Source: Distichodus sexfasciatus (taxonomy: Eukaryota > Chordata > Actinopteri > Characiformes > Distichodontidae). Taken from it: a stretch of 64,000 nt of DNA. Positions 54,243 to 64,000 of the stretch are shown in pieces. The notes beneath the pieces were generated by a model. It was given only the letters and a program-made list of their open reading frames with translations. It searched no databases and had not been told where the DNA came from. A program made the position numbers and the translations under genes. Positions within the stretch are counted from its first letter, which is position 1. Every line of letters begins with the position of its first letter. The stretch spans positions 74,668 through 138,667 of the forward strand of contig JAVGVS010000455.1 of assembly GCA_032718565.1 (NCBI GenBank). Direction: 5' to 3'.

Positions 54243-54860
54243 TTAGCAAAAATGAAGGTAATGTATTTTATATTGTGAATTTGGTATTTTTTCTTGCAAA
54301 ACATTTCACTCACAAATGTAAATATACCAACAGTAAGTCACTCCTCTCCATTTTTATGAATGATATAAAAATGTACAACAGCACACTACAATCTTCAGCA
54401 AAGCCATTAAAAAAATCTCCTCCTGGGCTCCTTCCACCTTAGTGACTAAGAGTTTTTGTTTATCTGTTTGTTTGTTTCTTGGGGGGCTTTTTACATTTTC
54501 TTTTCTCTTTGGTTTTGGATGTTTCCACTTTGTTTTTTTGAATCTTGTCATGTGAAGCAGTGAGAACTGGTTTTCAGACAATTCACCTTCTAAAATAAAG
54601 TTGAAAATGAATATAAGTAGTAATAAAATAAAACAAATAAAAGAAATGCTCACTTTTATAGTACACTTTAGTTTTTGTTAGTTGTATATTTATTGTTAGT
54701 TACTGTAATGTTGCACTGGTTTATTTGTCTGATGGTCTATTCTGTAAAGTAAGCAATCAAGTAAGAATTGCATTTTACTCTGTTCACTGTACTTTGCACA
54801 TATGACAATAAAAACTTTGAATCCTTGAAACAAATGTTTTTGACCTTTTCTGCCAGATAT
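54243..54860 (+). pseudogene. LINE 3' remnants (L1/Tx1 C-terminus and a LINE-like tail)
   Basis: At 54250-54370 the frame gives VFFLAKHFTHKCKYTNSKSL and LSIFMNDIKM, the same C-terminal block as the element at 53241 but on the plus strand. At 54780-54835, CATATGACAATAAAAACTTT followed by GAATCCTTGAA resembles the short-repeat 3' tail of L2/CR1-like LINEs. The two parts may belong to different elements. Confidence 0.55.
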
Positions 54861-54930
54861 CTTTTTACACAGGTCCACTTTACACTATTGTTTGTTTATT
54901 TATTTCACTGAAAACGGTTTGAATAAAATC

Positions 54931-56411
54931 AAGATGGCGCGGCCACATCCAGACGCCTTCCCGACCGCTCCGTACAGACTGTGCTCGTTTTATGTTATTT
55001 ATTTGTTTTTTTCTACTTCTTGTGCACAAAATTCACTGGGGTTAGTTACCTATGACAGTAGAACACTACTGGAAATAGGAAATCAGATTTCGCTTTTAAT
55101 CTCGACCGATTTTAAGCCTGACCCATCGTGGCCGTCTGAGATACTACGAGGCCCGGACGACAACAATGGACGCGACGCTGACCCGCGGCGCAGAACAAAG
55201 AAGCGCCGGGGGAAACGTGGTGGCGTCCGCAACAGAATGAGAGAGCGAGCTCATCGCACACCACTTCCGAGTATCCTGCTAGCAAATGTTCAGTCACTGG
55301 ACAACAAGTTGGACGATCTACGGGCCAGAGTTACTTTCCAACGCGACATGAGGGATTGTAACATTCTGTGCTTTACGGAAACATGGCTGACCCCCACCAT
55401 GCCGGACCGAGCTGTTACGCCGTCGGACTCATTCTCTGTGTTCCGCATGGACAGAACGGCGGAGTCCAATAAGGCTAAAGGTGGAGTGTGTTTCATGATT
55501 AACAACAAGTGGTGCGATGCACGGAGTGTTTCTATTCTCTCTAGCCGCTGCTCGCCTCATCTGGAATACCTGAGCATTAAGTGTCGCCCCTTCTACCTGC
55601 CTCGCGAGTTCACCTCGGTCATCGCCATGGCGGTCTACATCCCACCCCACGCGGACACAGGTACAGCTTTATCCGAACTGCACGATGTGCTGTGGGCGCT
55701 CCAAAACAAACACCCGAACGCAGCGCTCATTGTAGCAGGGGCAAATCTCAAACAAGTTATGCCAAACCTTTATCAACACGTTACATGTCCGACAAGGGGA
55801 AACAACATACTGGACCACTGCTACACGCCGTACAAGCAGGCTTATAAAGTTTCTTCTCAGCCGGCTTTCGGAAAATCTGACCATTCCGCCATTTTCCTCA
55901 TACCGGAATATCAACAAATATACGGTGATGTCATCAGCATCGCAGAGCACAACATCCGCGCGGCGCTGAGGAGGGTGAACACCAGGAAGGCGGTGGGTCC
56001 AGACGGCATCACCGGGCGCCTGCTGCGTTGCTGCGCAGACCAACTGTCAGGTGTGTTCACCTCCATCTTCAACGAGTCTCTGGCGAAGTCCGTGGTCCCC
56101 ACCTGCTTCAAAAAATCCACTATCGTCCCCGTTCCCAAGAACAACAAACCTTCATGCCTGAATGACTACCGCCCTGTTGCACTGACATCGGTAGTTATGA
56201 AGGTATTTGAAAGACTGATCAAGCACATCATCTCCTCCTCCATCCCAAGCACCGTGGACCCACTCCAGTTTGCCTACCGCTCTAACAGATCTACAGAGGA
56301 TGCCATCTCCCACGTCCTGCACACTTCCCTCAGCCACGTGGACAAGAAACAGGGTAACTATGTGAGATTGCTCTTTATCGACTTCAGCTCAGCATTCAAC
56401 ACATCGTTCCA
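54931..56411 (+). pseudogene. L2/CR1-clade LINE ORF2 with in-frame internal deletion
   Basis: The start ATGGCGCGGCCACATCC (54931) opens a frame without stops to the hAT junction. It has a signal-like hydrophobic stretch, then a basic segment (RTKKRRGKRGGVRNRM). AP-endonuclease motifs follow (LLANVQSLDNKLDDLRA, LCFTETWLTP, KGGVCFMI, AMAVYIPPHADTG, NILDHCYT, GKSDHSAIFL). RT blocks come next (RKAVGPDGITGRLLRCCADQ, VPVPKNNKPSCLNDYRP, FAYRSNRSTEDAI, LLFIDFSSAFNT). The conserved linker between endonuclease and RT is almost entirely missing, deleted in frame near 55917. The GD-F/N site of the endonuclease is altered (GANLKQ). At 56411 the frame is interrupted by a hAT; L2 sequence resumes at about 60423. 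Confidence 0.85.
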
Positions 56412-56743
56412 AAATTTTCGATACCGATACCGATACCCTGAATTCGATACCGGTTCCGAACAATACTTTTTTCGATACTTTTATTTTAAGAAATATATTT
56501 TAACAAGATTACATAACACATAATCTCAGAGAAACTTTGGTTTTATTTTTTCAGGACGTTTGTGACACTTTTCACAGCAGGCTTATCTCTAAGACCAATA
56601 AACAAAGGAACAAAAGCACAAAATGAACAAAGTGTAGTTAGCACTATATATCAGTGCAAACCGTTTTAATAAAGTTCAAGCCATTTTAAGTCAATCAATT
56701 TTAAGTATTTGTGTATTAAGTAATTATCTACAAATGAAGATAT

Positions 56744-56975
56744 TTTGGATTTAATCCAAGAGCTTTCTGATCCTCCCATAGATAAATCATTGAATAAAGT
56801 TATTTTTGTTTACTTTGCGCACAGAAGTATTCTCGCAGCTTCATATAATTATGATTGAACCACTTATATCACATGGACTTATTTTGACTATGTTTTTGGT
56901 TCCTTTCTGGGCATTGAAAACTGCATATCCAGTAAATCTGTGGGAGGATCAGAAAGCTCTTGGATTAAATCCAAA
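56744..56975. repeat. 35-bp perfect inverted repeat in a small foldback element
   Basis: 56744-56778 and 56941-56975 are exact reverse complements (arm contains GGATTTAATCCAAGAGC), 162 bp apart. The following ATTTGTGTTCTGAAGATAAA and GGTGAACTAACC to about 57083 resemble the end of a common fish MITE. It lies in the 3' region of the hAT. Confidence 0.85.
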
Positions 56976-57101
56976 TTATCGTCATTTGTGTTCTGAAGAT
57001 AAACAAAGGTCTTATGGGTTTGGAACAACATTAGGGTGAGTAATTAATGACAGAATTTTCATTTTTTGGTGAACTAACCTTTTAAGATCACCTGAAATCA
57101 C

Positions 57102-60100
57102 TCAACAGTTCTTCTTCAGAAAAATTAGCATGTCTGCTTTTTCAGGAGACAGACAAGCCCGCTCCTGGCTGATAATGTCCCCAGCAGTGGAAAATGTACG
57201 CTCTGAGGGTGTGGATGATGCTTGCACGCAAAGATACCTTGATGCCAATTCTGAAAGCATTGGCAGAGTGTCCTTCATGTCCCACCACCAGGATACTGGA
57301 CTTACTGAGGACAGTGTAGACGGAAGCAGTCTGTACTTATTTATCTCTGCCTGAATCCTCTCTGTAGTGCTGCTGACAGTGGTCTGCATTCTTGCTTCAA
57401 CAGCCATGTCCTCCACAGCAAACAGCTCCTCAAGGGCAGAAAGCTTTGGCCTCTTCTATTTACAAATAAGTAAAGAAATAAAGAAAAATATAAAACTCTA
57501 TAAAGATAAATGCAAACAAGTTAATTTTCTTCTAAATTAAAAAAATTAAATAGGAAAAAATAGGATTTCTTTATATTTTCTTACCAGTGCTGTTGTTGCA
57601 GATGCACTGTCTTCATCAGAGCTGTCATCTTGGTTACCTGCTCTCTCTTCAAGTGCCTGTTCTATCTGCTCAGTCGGAGTCTATATTCAATAACAAAAAT
57701 AGGTCACACATATTGATCTACAATTCAAGAGGAGTAGAAGATTACCAATATGAATTAACACCTGTTCTGAGGTCCTTTTCATTAGCTCCTCCTCCAGTCT
57801 GGTCCACACTTCATTTGTCACTTTTGACTTGAATCTGGGATCTAAGGCTGTGCCCTCCACCAAAAACTGTCTGATATTGCCATCCTTCAAGACAAAAACA
57901 CGATGAGTCAACCACTGAATAATTCTAATGAAAACAAGTGCAAATTCAACAGGATTACACTGCACACCTGGTATCTTTTTGAGAGGTCATTCCAGATAGT
58001 GTCCTTGGTGGTCTTTGTAAAGGAGGAGTTCTCTTTATTCACTGTAAAGTGGTGCTGGAGTTTATTTAAGATAGGCAGAATCTGACCCAAAGTTGGGCTC
58101 CTTTCAGCAGAGACGCAGAGGGTTGAAGTGTAAAGTATCTTTGTAACTTTGACAAACTCTTCTGCTTTTCTAAAATCCTCATCAGAAACTCTCTGCAGTC
58201 TGTAAAATATAATCACATTCATTAGCTGGACTATAGATTCATGAGCAAAATCGTTCACACTGAAAATGGAATAAGCATTTAGAATAAGAACTGTTTTTGC
58301 CTGTCCTTGTCCATTAATTTCTTAAGACGATGGTCCATGGAGGTGGCCTGGATGGCAGGGAACTGCTCCAGGAATCTCTCCACCATGAGGAATAAGCTAT
58401 TCCACCTTGTTTTCACATCAAGGATGACCGCATGTTCTGGAAGACCTAAAGTGAGAAAGAGAAATTCATGTTTGTGTGTGTGTGTGTGTGTGGTTATCAA
58501 AGTGGCTGTTTATTTGCAGAAATGTTTTACTGCATGATTTAGCAAAGGATTTTTATTAATTATTTGGCCAAAGAGTTTTGCACTAAGGTTCATCTATTCT
58601 GATTTCTACCTACCGAGAAGACGCTGCTTCTCTTTAAGGATAGGTTTAGCCAGGCTGGATCTTTTCAGCCACACCACCATTGCTCTGATCCTTCCTGCCC
58701 ACTGTGAGACTGAGGTAATTGTGTAAAGCTTCTGAGCAGCAATATTGAGAGTGTGAGCAAAGCAGCAAATTTTTTTAATACTCATCTTTTTTACTGCTAC
58801 ATCCATGTTTGCTGCATTGTCCACTGTCACAGCAACTACTCTGTCCTTTATATTGAATTAATCAAGAATATCTCCTATCTCTTCTGCTACAATGTCCCCT
58901 GTCTGGGATGTGTATACCGCCCTTGTATGTAGGACCTTCTCTTTCATGGAACCCTCTCTCACATAGTGAACTGACACTGTCAGGTAGTGGTCCTGTGCAA
59001 TGCTGGTCCAGCCATCAGCAGTCACAGCCACATCCCTCACATCTTGCAACTCTTTCTTGACATTTTCTTTTTCAACTGCATACCATGCAGGTATGAGGGT
59101 ATTTGAGAGCATGTCTCGGCTGGGGGACTGATATCTGTGGTTTAAGGTGCTTATCATCTCCCTATAGTTGACATCATCAAACACAAAAAAGTAAAATTAG
59201 CATTATTTTATCATTGTTGCTTACTATAAAAAGTTTAATAAATTTTCTAGGTTAAGACTACCTACAAACCTGGCCAACAGCCTTAATGGTAATATTACAA
59301 CATAATTTACAGCTTACTGTACTTACCTCCACCATGAAGCCTCCACAGTAGAAAAAGGCAGCAAACCTTTAACAATAAAATTTGTAACCGCCCTGTGGCA
59401 TTCATCTTTCCTTTCTTTGTTCATTTTTACTTTTTCTGCCAGTGTAAATGGATTATCACTTGATGGTCTCCTAATTCCAGGGTCAGCACGAGCAGAGACT
59501 ATAATATTAATGTGAAGAAAACATGAAAGCTAAACTGTTAAAGCAGCCAAGGATAAGGACATTTAAATAAGATAAGTTTAATGTGAGGTAAACTTCATCA
59601 TTTACTGTTAACCTTAAAGCATTTTAGTATCAACATAGCTAGGTATTTAAAGTCATCGAAACAGTACATAACGTTACACAGCGTACGTTAGGTCCGAAAA
59701 AGGATTAATAAATTGACCCCGCACAAACTTAAACTTAACTTTAACGGTGCACAAGCATGAAGCGCTAAACGTTAGCTGATTTTGCATGTCTGTTTACCTG
59801 TCGGAGCCCCAGCCATCGCGCCGTTATCCTCATCAGTCACGGAGGACGACGCTTGTGGTGGGCATGTTGTTGGAGGCCCTGAGTCAGGAAAATACTGAGA
59901 GGATGATGATGACTGCACCGGCGTGATCTTCTTGCAGTCAAACACGGAGCAACTTTCTGCTCGTAAATTAATTCTGTGTACTGTCAGGTGTTTTATCATA
60001 TTTGACGTGTTGCCAGTCTTGGACGCGATAACCTTTTTACAAATATTGCATCGCACGCTGTTGCCGTCAATCTTGGCATAATGTAGCCATACTTTTGATC

Positions 60101-60110
60101 GCTTAAACAT
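57102..60110 (-). pseudogene. hAT transposase (ZBED1-like), near-intact
   Basis: The first exon (60110-about 59798) encodes a BED zinc finger: MFKRSKVWLHYAKIDGNSVR, CNICKKVIAS and MIKHLTVH. The next exons give VRDVAVTADGWTSIAQDHYL and, after a single in-frame TAA at 58857-58859, VTVDNAANMDVAVKKMSIKK with CFAHTLNIAAQKLY. This is the hAT RNase-H-like core. 58500-58279 has HAVILDVKTRWNSLFLMVER, and the 57965-57690 region has GTALDPRFKSKVTNEVW. The last exon, 57416-57102, has the hATC domain (LASRYLCVQASSTPSERTFS). Introns have GT/AG ends. Expected length of about 600-650 residues is reached. The one stop, if real, inactivates it. Confidence 0.85.
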
Positions 60111-60422
60111 CGTTTGCGTTAAATTTATGCTATGCTTTAAAGTGTAGTGTACATTACAGCCTCACATTAGACAAGCTCTGGGCGAGTGGGCGTAACCGCC
60201 GTAAACTATTGATTTTCAAGGCAGCCTCGCCGCAGCCAATCACCAGCATTTGATCCGGGCACGTTAAGGATGCCGCACGTTTTCTAGCTCACTGACGTTG
60301 ACAAGATTATACCCTTAGGTATCGTAATTTGGTACCGAATGAAAATGATTTTTTCGATACTCGATAGTATCGAGACGATTCGGTCGGTGCTTAAAAAGTA
60401 TCGAACTCGATACCCAGCCCTA

Positions 60423-60670
60423 GGTGTGGGCGGGCAGGTGTGTCTCCAGCAGCATCACCACCAACACAGGAGTTCCTCAAGGGCGTGTGCTTTCTCCGCT
60501 GTTGTACTCACTATACACTTCGGACTGTGTGGCCACTCATGACTCCAACAACATTGTGGATTTGGGACACCTGAGTGGTGTTGGGGTTAATCTCCAACAA
60601 TGATGAGACGGCCTACGTGGGCGAGGTAGAAACCTGCTTGCCATCATGGCCAAAACAGAGAGACTCAAGA
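60423..60670 (+). pseudogene. L2 reverse transcriptase, continuation after the hAT
   Basis: In shifting frames it reads SSSITTNTGVPQG, VLSPLLYSLYTSDCVATHDS and LGLISNNDETAYVGEV, the RT blocks after the point where the L2 at 56411 was cut. The FADD box is decayed (NIVDLGHL). It ends near 60670. Confidence 0.75.
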
Positions 60671-60681
60671 TGAAGATATGC

Positions 60682-60687
<6 letters not shown>

Positions 60688-60728
<41 letters not shown>

Positions 60729-60752
60729 TGCGATGTGTGTGTGTGTGTGTGC
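60688..60752 (+). repeat. (TA)n and (GT)n microsatellites
   Basis: About 20 TA units at 60692-60726, then about 8 GT units at 60735-60750. Confidence 0.95.
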
Positions 60753-61959
60753 GTGAAATATATACTATATTTATACGTACATTATATCCTGTTCATATTG
60801 CTGCTTCATGTATATATACACTATCATCAGAGCTTCTGTCCTCAGACCACATAACTTTTCAGGACATTGTCAATACATAAATTCACACTGAACTTTAAAA
60901 AACATGGATATACTGTATCTTTAACCTATATCTGCTGTCACACACCTGCCTCAAGACAATTTCACTTTAACTATTGCACATACGGTTAACTTCCATCCAG
61001 TGACTACAGTCAACATATTTAAATACTTAAAGTTACATTTGATAAGCAAAAAGTTTCTTTTCAGCTACTAACACTGCTGATATTTAATACCAGTATCTTT
61101 ATTGAGAATCTTATTATCTGTCAAAATGCCTTTTTACAAGTCTTAAAACACAAGGAGCATAATCGATTATTTATTCAAAATGTTCGATGTGGTCTGCTCA
61201 CTGTTGCTAAACAGGTGAACGGGAAATTTAGTGTAATGCTGTAATGTGTGTAATGTCTAGACGCTCTAAGAGGGAAAAAATAAGGATGGCAAATTGCCAG
61301 AGGTGTGATAAATAAAATTATCAGGAGTCTACAAAGTGCTGTGTATGCTGTATAAAAAGAAAGCCCCCAGACCTGCCATCACGTTCACACTGTGGTGTAA
61401 CAAGTATGTTTAGTGCTTGGAATAAGCCACCTAAAAATATTACTCTCTGCTGTCAGAATTTAATTTAAAAATTTTTTACTTCATATTCTCCAGGACATAA
61501 TCTGAGGGCTTATGCTGGTAACCAGGCGTTTGTAACATTGAGTCATGCAGTGCTGATGGTAGTTCATTTAGAATAGTACTAGTGCTCATCACATCCCTGC
61601 GTAACTGTTCCTCTATCTGTGTGCCTATTGAGAGGAAGTGGCATACGTGTCATAAACGACAAGATTGTAACCAACATGCTATGACATAACTGTGATGAAT
61701 GGAGTTATTAATTTATATTGATTTATACATTTATAAATTAAAATTTGTTGTAGTTTATGTTTGTTTCAACACGTTATTGATTTAAAATGCAGACAAAAAA
61801 GGTACAAACATTCTAAATATAAAAAAAAAAAAAAAAATTCAAAAATGTTCCCTTCCCTTTGACAGGGACCACCACCACCACAATAATAATAATAATAATA
61901 ATATAATAATAATAATAAAATATGTGACGCGATTAACGAATCATATGCAGTACGTGGCA
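60753..61959. other. Unassigned AT-rich DNA
   Basis: No open frame with family features is present. Poly-A (61822-61838) and (ATA)n (61880-61917) tracts occur near its end. Confidence 0.4.
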
Positions 61960-62380
61960 CAAAGACACCGACAAAACTTTGCATACACGTGAAATGCTGC
62001 ATTGGAAACATCTTGAAGCTTTTATTTACACTTTGGTCTACTGCATAAGACACCGACAAAACTTTACTATACCATTAATCTTCACGTGGAAACATCGCAA
62101 CACGTTTACACTGTGGTCTACATAAGACTTACCGACAAAGCTTTGCATACGCGTGAAAATCTTTCACGTGGAAACATCTTAACATTTACCTGTGGTCACC
62201 GCATAAGACACCGACAAAGCTTTGCATACACGTGAAATGCTACGTGGAAACATGCGAGAAGCACATTTACACATTGGGGTCAACCACATAAGACACCGAC
62301 AAAGCTTTGCATACACGTGAAATGCTACGTGGAAACATGCGAGAAGCACATTCACACACTTTGGTCTACCACTTTGTACA
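61960..62380 (+). repeat. Tandem array, five units of 78-86 bp
   Basis: Units begin AGACACCGACAAARCTTTGC at about 61963, 62048, 62125, 62207 and 62293. Each contains ACACGTGAAA and CACGTGGAAACAT or ACGTGGAAACAT. The last two units are nearly identical, the first three more diverged. Confidence 0.92.
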
Positions 62381-62401
62381 AATCAGATTTTGGCCATGTT
62401 T

Positions 62402-64000
62402 CCAATAATAGTGATTAGCCATTTTGATTACCAAATCACAAATGTTTTTGATAATTATTCACTACGACCGTCTCCCGTGTCAAATGACACCATGCACGTG
62501 CACAAGGGTTGAAAAACCACACACTGGTTGAAAAGAGTTCAATTCTATATTAATGCAAATTATATTCAAAGGAAATGAGTTGGGATGACACCGTGCACAT
62601 TTCCAAGTTTAGCACACAGGGCAGGATACAGCAATCAAAAGAAATTTTGCTCACATGCTGCTGATTCACAATGCTGCCAAATAGGATACTGTGACCTTTA
62701 TAGGCCGTTAGAGAAACATAGGCTTCAGAAGCCAATTTGCTGTTATTTGGCCCTGCAGTGGCCGATGTTCACGAAACTTGGCAGGTTGTATTGTGGTAGT
62801 GTCCTGCATGTACATTCCAAATGTGGTGCAGTTCTGACCTAGCGTTAGCAATCTGCAGCCCTCTGTGCTGTTAGACCATTGACAGTTCAATGTATGTGAA
62901 TGTGGCAGCCATTTTTTGATGAAAAGTAAAAATGATAATTAAGACACTCCTGAATCATTTGATACCAGATTTGTGAAGATTGGCCAAAAACCCTAGGACT
63001 AGTTTGAAAAGGTGCCATTTCCTTGTCATGTAAATTATGTACAAAAGCAAGGAGTGAGGACAATGAATTACATATTTTAAGATATGTCCCTCTTGGCAGT
63101 AGGCAACACTCAAATGATCTTGTGATTATTCATCACGCTTCTTGACTTATTCCCAAAAAAAATTGCAAAGATTGGACCTTTGCCATAGCGCCACCAAGTG
63201 GCCAAATTTAACCAAATTTGAACTGTATGATCTAAGATTTTAACGTGTGCTTCAAGTTTCATGGCGATCGGTGAGGGATAACCATGTTTTTTGCAAGAAA
63301 ACATTTTTTTACAAATTTATTGCACATTTTGGCCATATTTCCCATAATACTGTTTGTTGATCTGCATGATATTTTAGTACGATCCAGACCCATGTCTTGA
63401 GGTGTTCACTGTACATTTTTGAGCTTCTAGGCCATATGGTGTAAGAGACAGAGGCAATAATGTCACATCAGTGCTCTTTCACCTGTAATAGCGCCACCTT
63501 TTGGCCAATGTTGACCCAACTCACAGCGCTTCCTCACAGTGACCCCATACATAACTGATCCAAATTTGGTAGCCATAGCCCTCTGGGTTCAGGAGTTATT
63601 ACAGTTTAAATGTTAATATGCAAATGATGGTAACATTAATTTGCATATGGCAGCCATTTTGAATGCAAAATCACAAATGTTTTTGATAATTATTGACAAG
63701 GACACTCTGCTGATTCAAATGACACCAAGCATGTACAGATTGGACAAAAATCCAGGGACTAGTTCGCAAAAGTTGGTTTTGCAAATTATGCAAATTAGCA
63801 AAAAAATTCTAGGGTCTAAAAAATTCGTCTTAACCCTAAGAAATAAGATGATATTACATTTTTGAGAATCGGAGCTACGGTTCAACAGTTATTCGGCAAA
63901 ATGCAATTTTTTTTGGAAAAACGCAAAATAGCTTATTTTGGTGCAATTTCAAAGCTGTAGGTCTTACCGTTTTTTCTCAACAACGTGTTTGGGCGAAAAG
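62402..64000 (+). repeat. Diverged units of a dispersed fish repeat, running off the window
   Basis: Related starts (AGCCATTTTG followed by AAAAxxACAAATGTTTTTGA) are at 62418, 62907 and 63651. Shared phrases are GATTGGACAAAAATCCAGGG, GCGCCACCAAGTGGCC (63190), GCGCCACCTTTTGGCC (63490), and GGAGCTACGGTTCAACAGTT. The last unit is close to those at 12838-13480. Confidence 0.8.

Larger units (their letters stand above)
56412..60422 (-). mobile_element. BED-finger hAT transposon inserted in the L2
   Basis: The left end starts near AAATTTTCGATACCGATACC and the right end reads inward AGGGCTGGGTATCGAGTTCG. Both termini are rich in TCGATACC repeats, but the left end lacks the AGGGCTGGGTATCG tip, so it is slightly truncated. 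One minus-strand transposase gene (57102-60110) fills it. L2 codons stop at 56411 and restart after 60422, proving insertion. No exact TSD was found. Confidence 0.83.

Noticed and set aside
53805..54278. 157-codon frame between two LINE fragments
   Set aside because: No recognisable domain, and its end runs into LINE sequence in another frame.
56806..57039. 77-codon open frame
   Set aside because: Falls inside the MITE-like foldback; no family features.
61960..62380. Regular direct repeats resembling a CRISPR array
   Set aside because: Units are contiguous with no unique spacers, and the genome is eukaryotic; it is a minisatellite.

Overview
This window looks like nuclear DNA of a ray-finned (teleost-type) fish. 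It holds the 3' end of one ordinary vertebrate gene, with GT/AG introns and a polyadenylation signal, followed by about 62 kb of layered transposable elements typical of teleosts: Tc1, PIF/Harbinger, several hAT families, L1/Tx1 and L2-like LINEs, BEL/Pao, and endogenous retrovirus (ERV). I see no bacterial or phage genes, no CRISPR array, and no rRNA or tRNA. The single host gene is hells (LSH, a SNF2-family chromatin remodeller); its last three coding exons lie at 116-733.

Layout. 1-1.2 kb: hells 3' end. 1.8-6 kb: an AT-rich repeat with opposed units, split by a Tc1 element that itself carries a LINE 3' fragment. 6-8.1 kb: decayed L1/Tx1 reverse transcriptase and a solo LTR. 8.1-11 kb: a Harbinger element whose transposase (four exons) appears intact. 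11-17 kb: short non-autonomous elements, including a hAT with a perfect 8-bp target-site duplication (TSD), and unassigned DNA. 17.2-49.7 kb: one nested stack. 49.7-60.7 kb: L2 fragments, a DUF4806-like exon set, a LINE 3' end with a 15-bp TSD, and a near-intact BED-finger hAT inserted in an L2. 60.7-64 kb: tandem and dispersed non-coding repeats.

The 17.2-49.7 kb stack can be read in order of insertion. A GTF2IRD2-type hAT was split by a minus-strand ERV. That ERV was later hit by an L1 (15-bp TSD), by a ZBED-type hAT in gag (8-bp TSD), and by a large terminal-inverted-repeat (TIR) transposon in its 5' LTR. The large transposon was in turn hit by a BEL/Pao element, which contains a fragment of a second ERV, and by a small hAT.

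The best candidate for a poorly described system is the large transposon at 33069-48676. After subtracting its nested insertions it is about 6.6 kb. It has TIRs of more than 500 bp built from AT-rich tandem units plus alternating-orientation motifs, an intron-containing retroviral-type (DDE) integrase gene at one end, and an oppositely oriented multi-exon gene at the other. The second gene resembles the non-catalytic part of fish HECT/G2E3-like ubiquitin ligases. The retroviral remnants are broken in many places and are only described here, not reconstructed.
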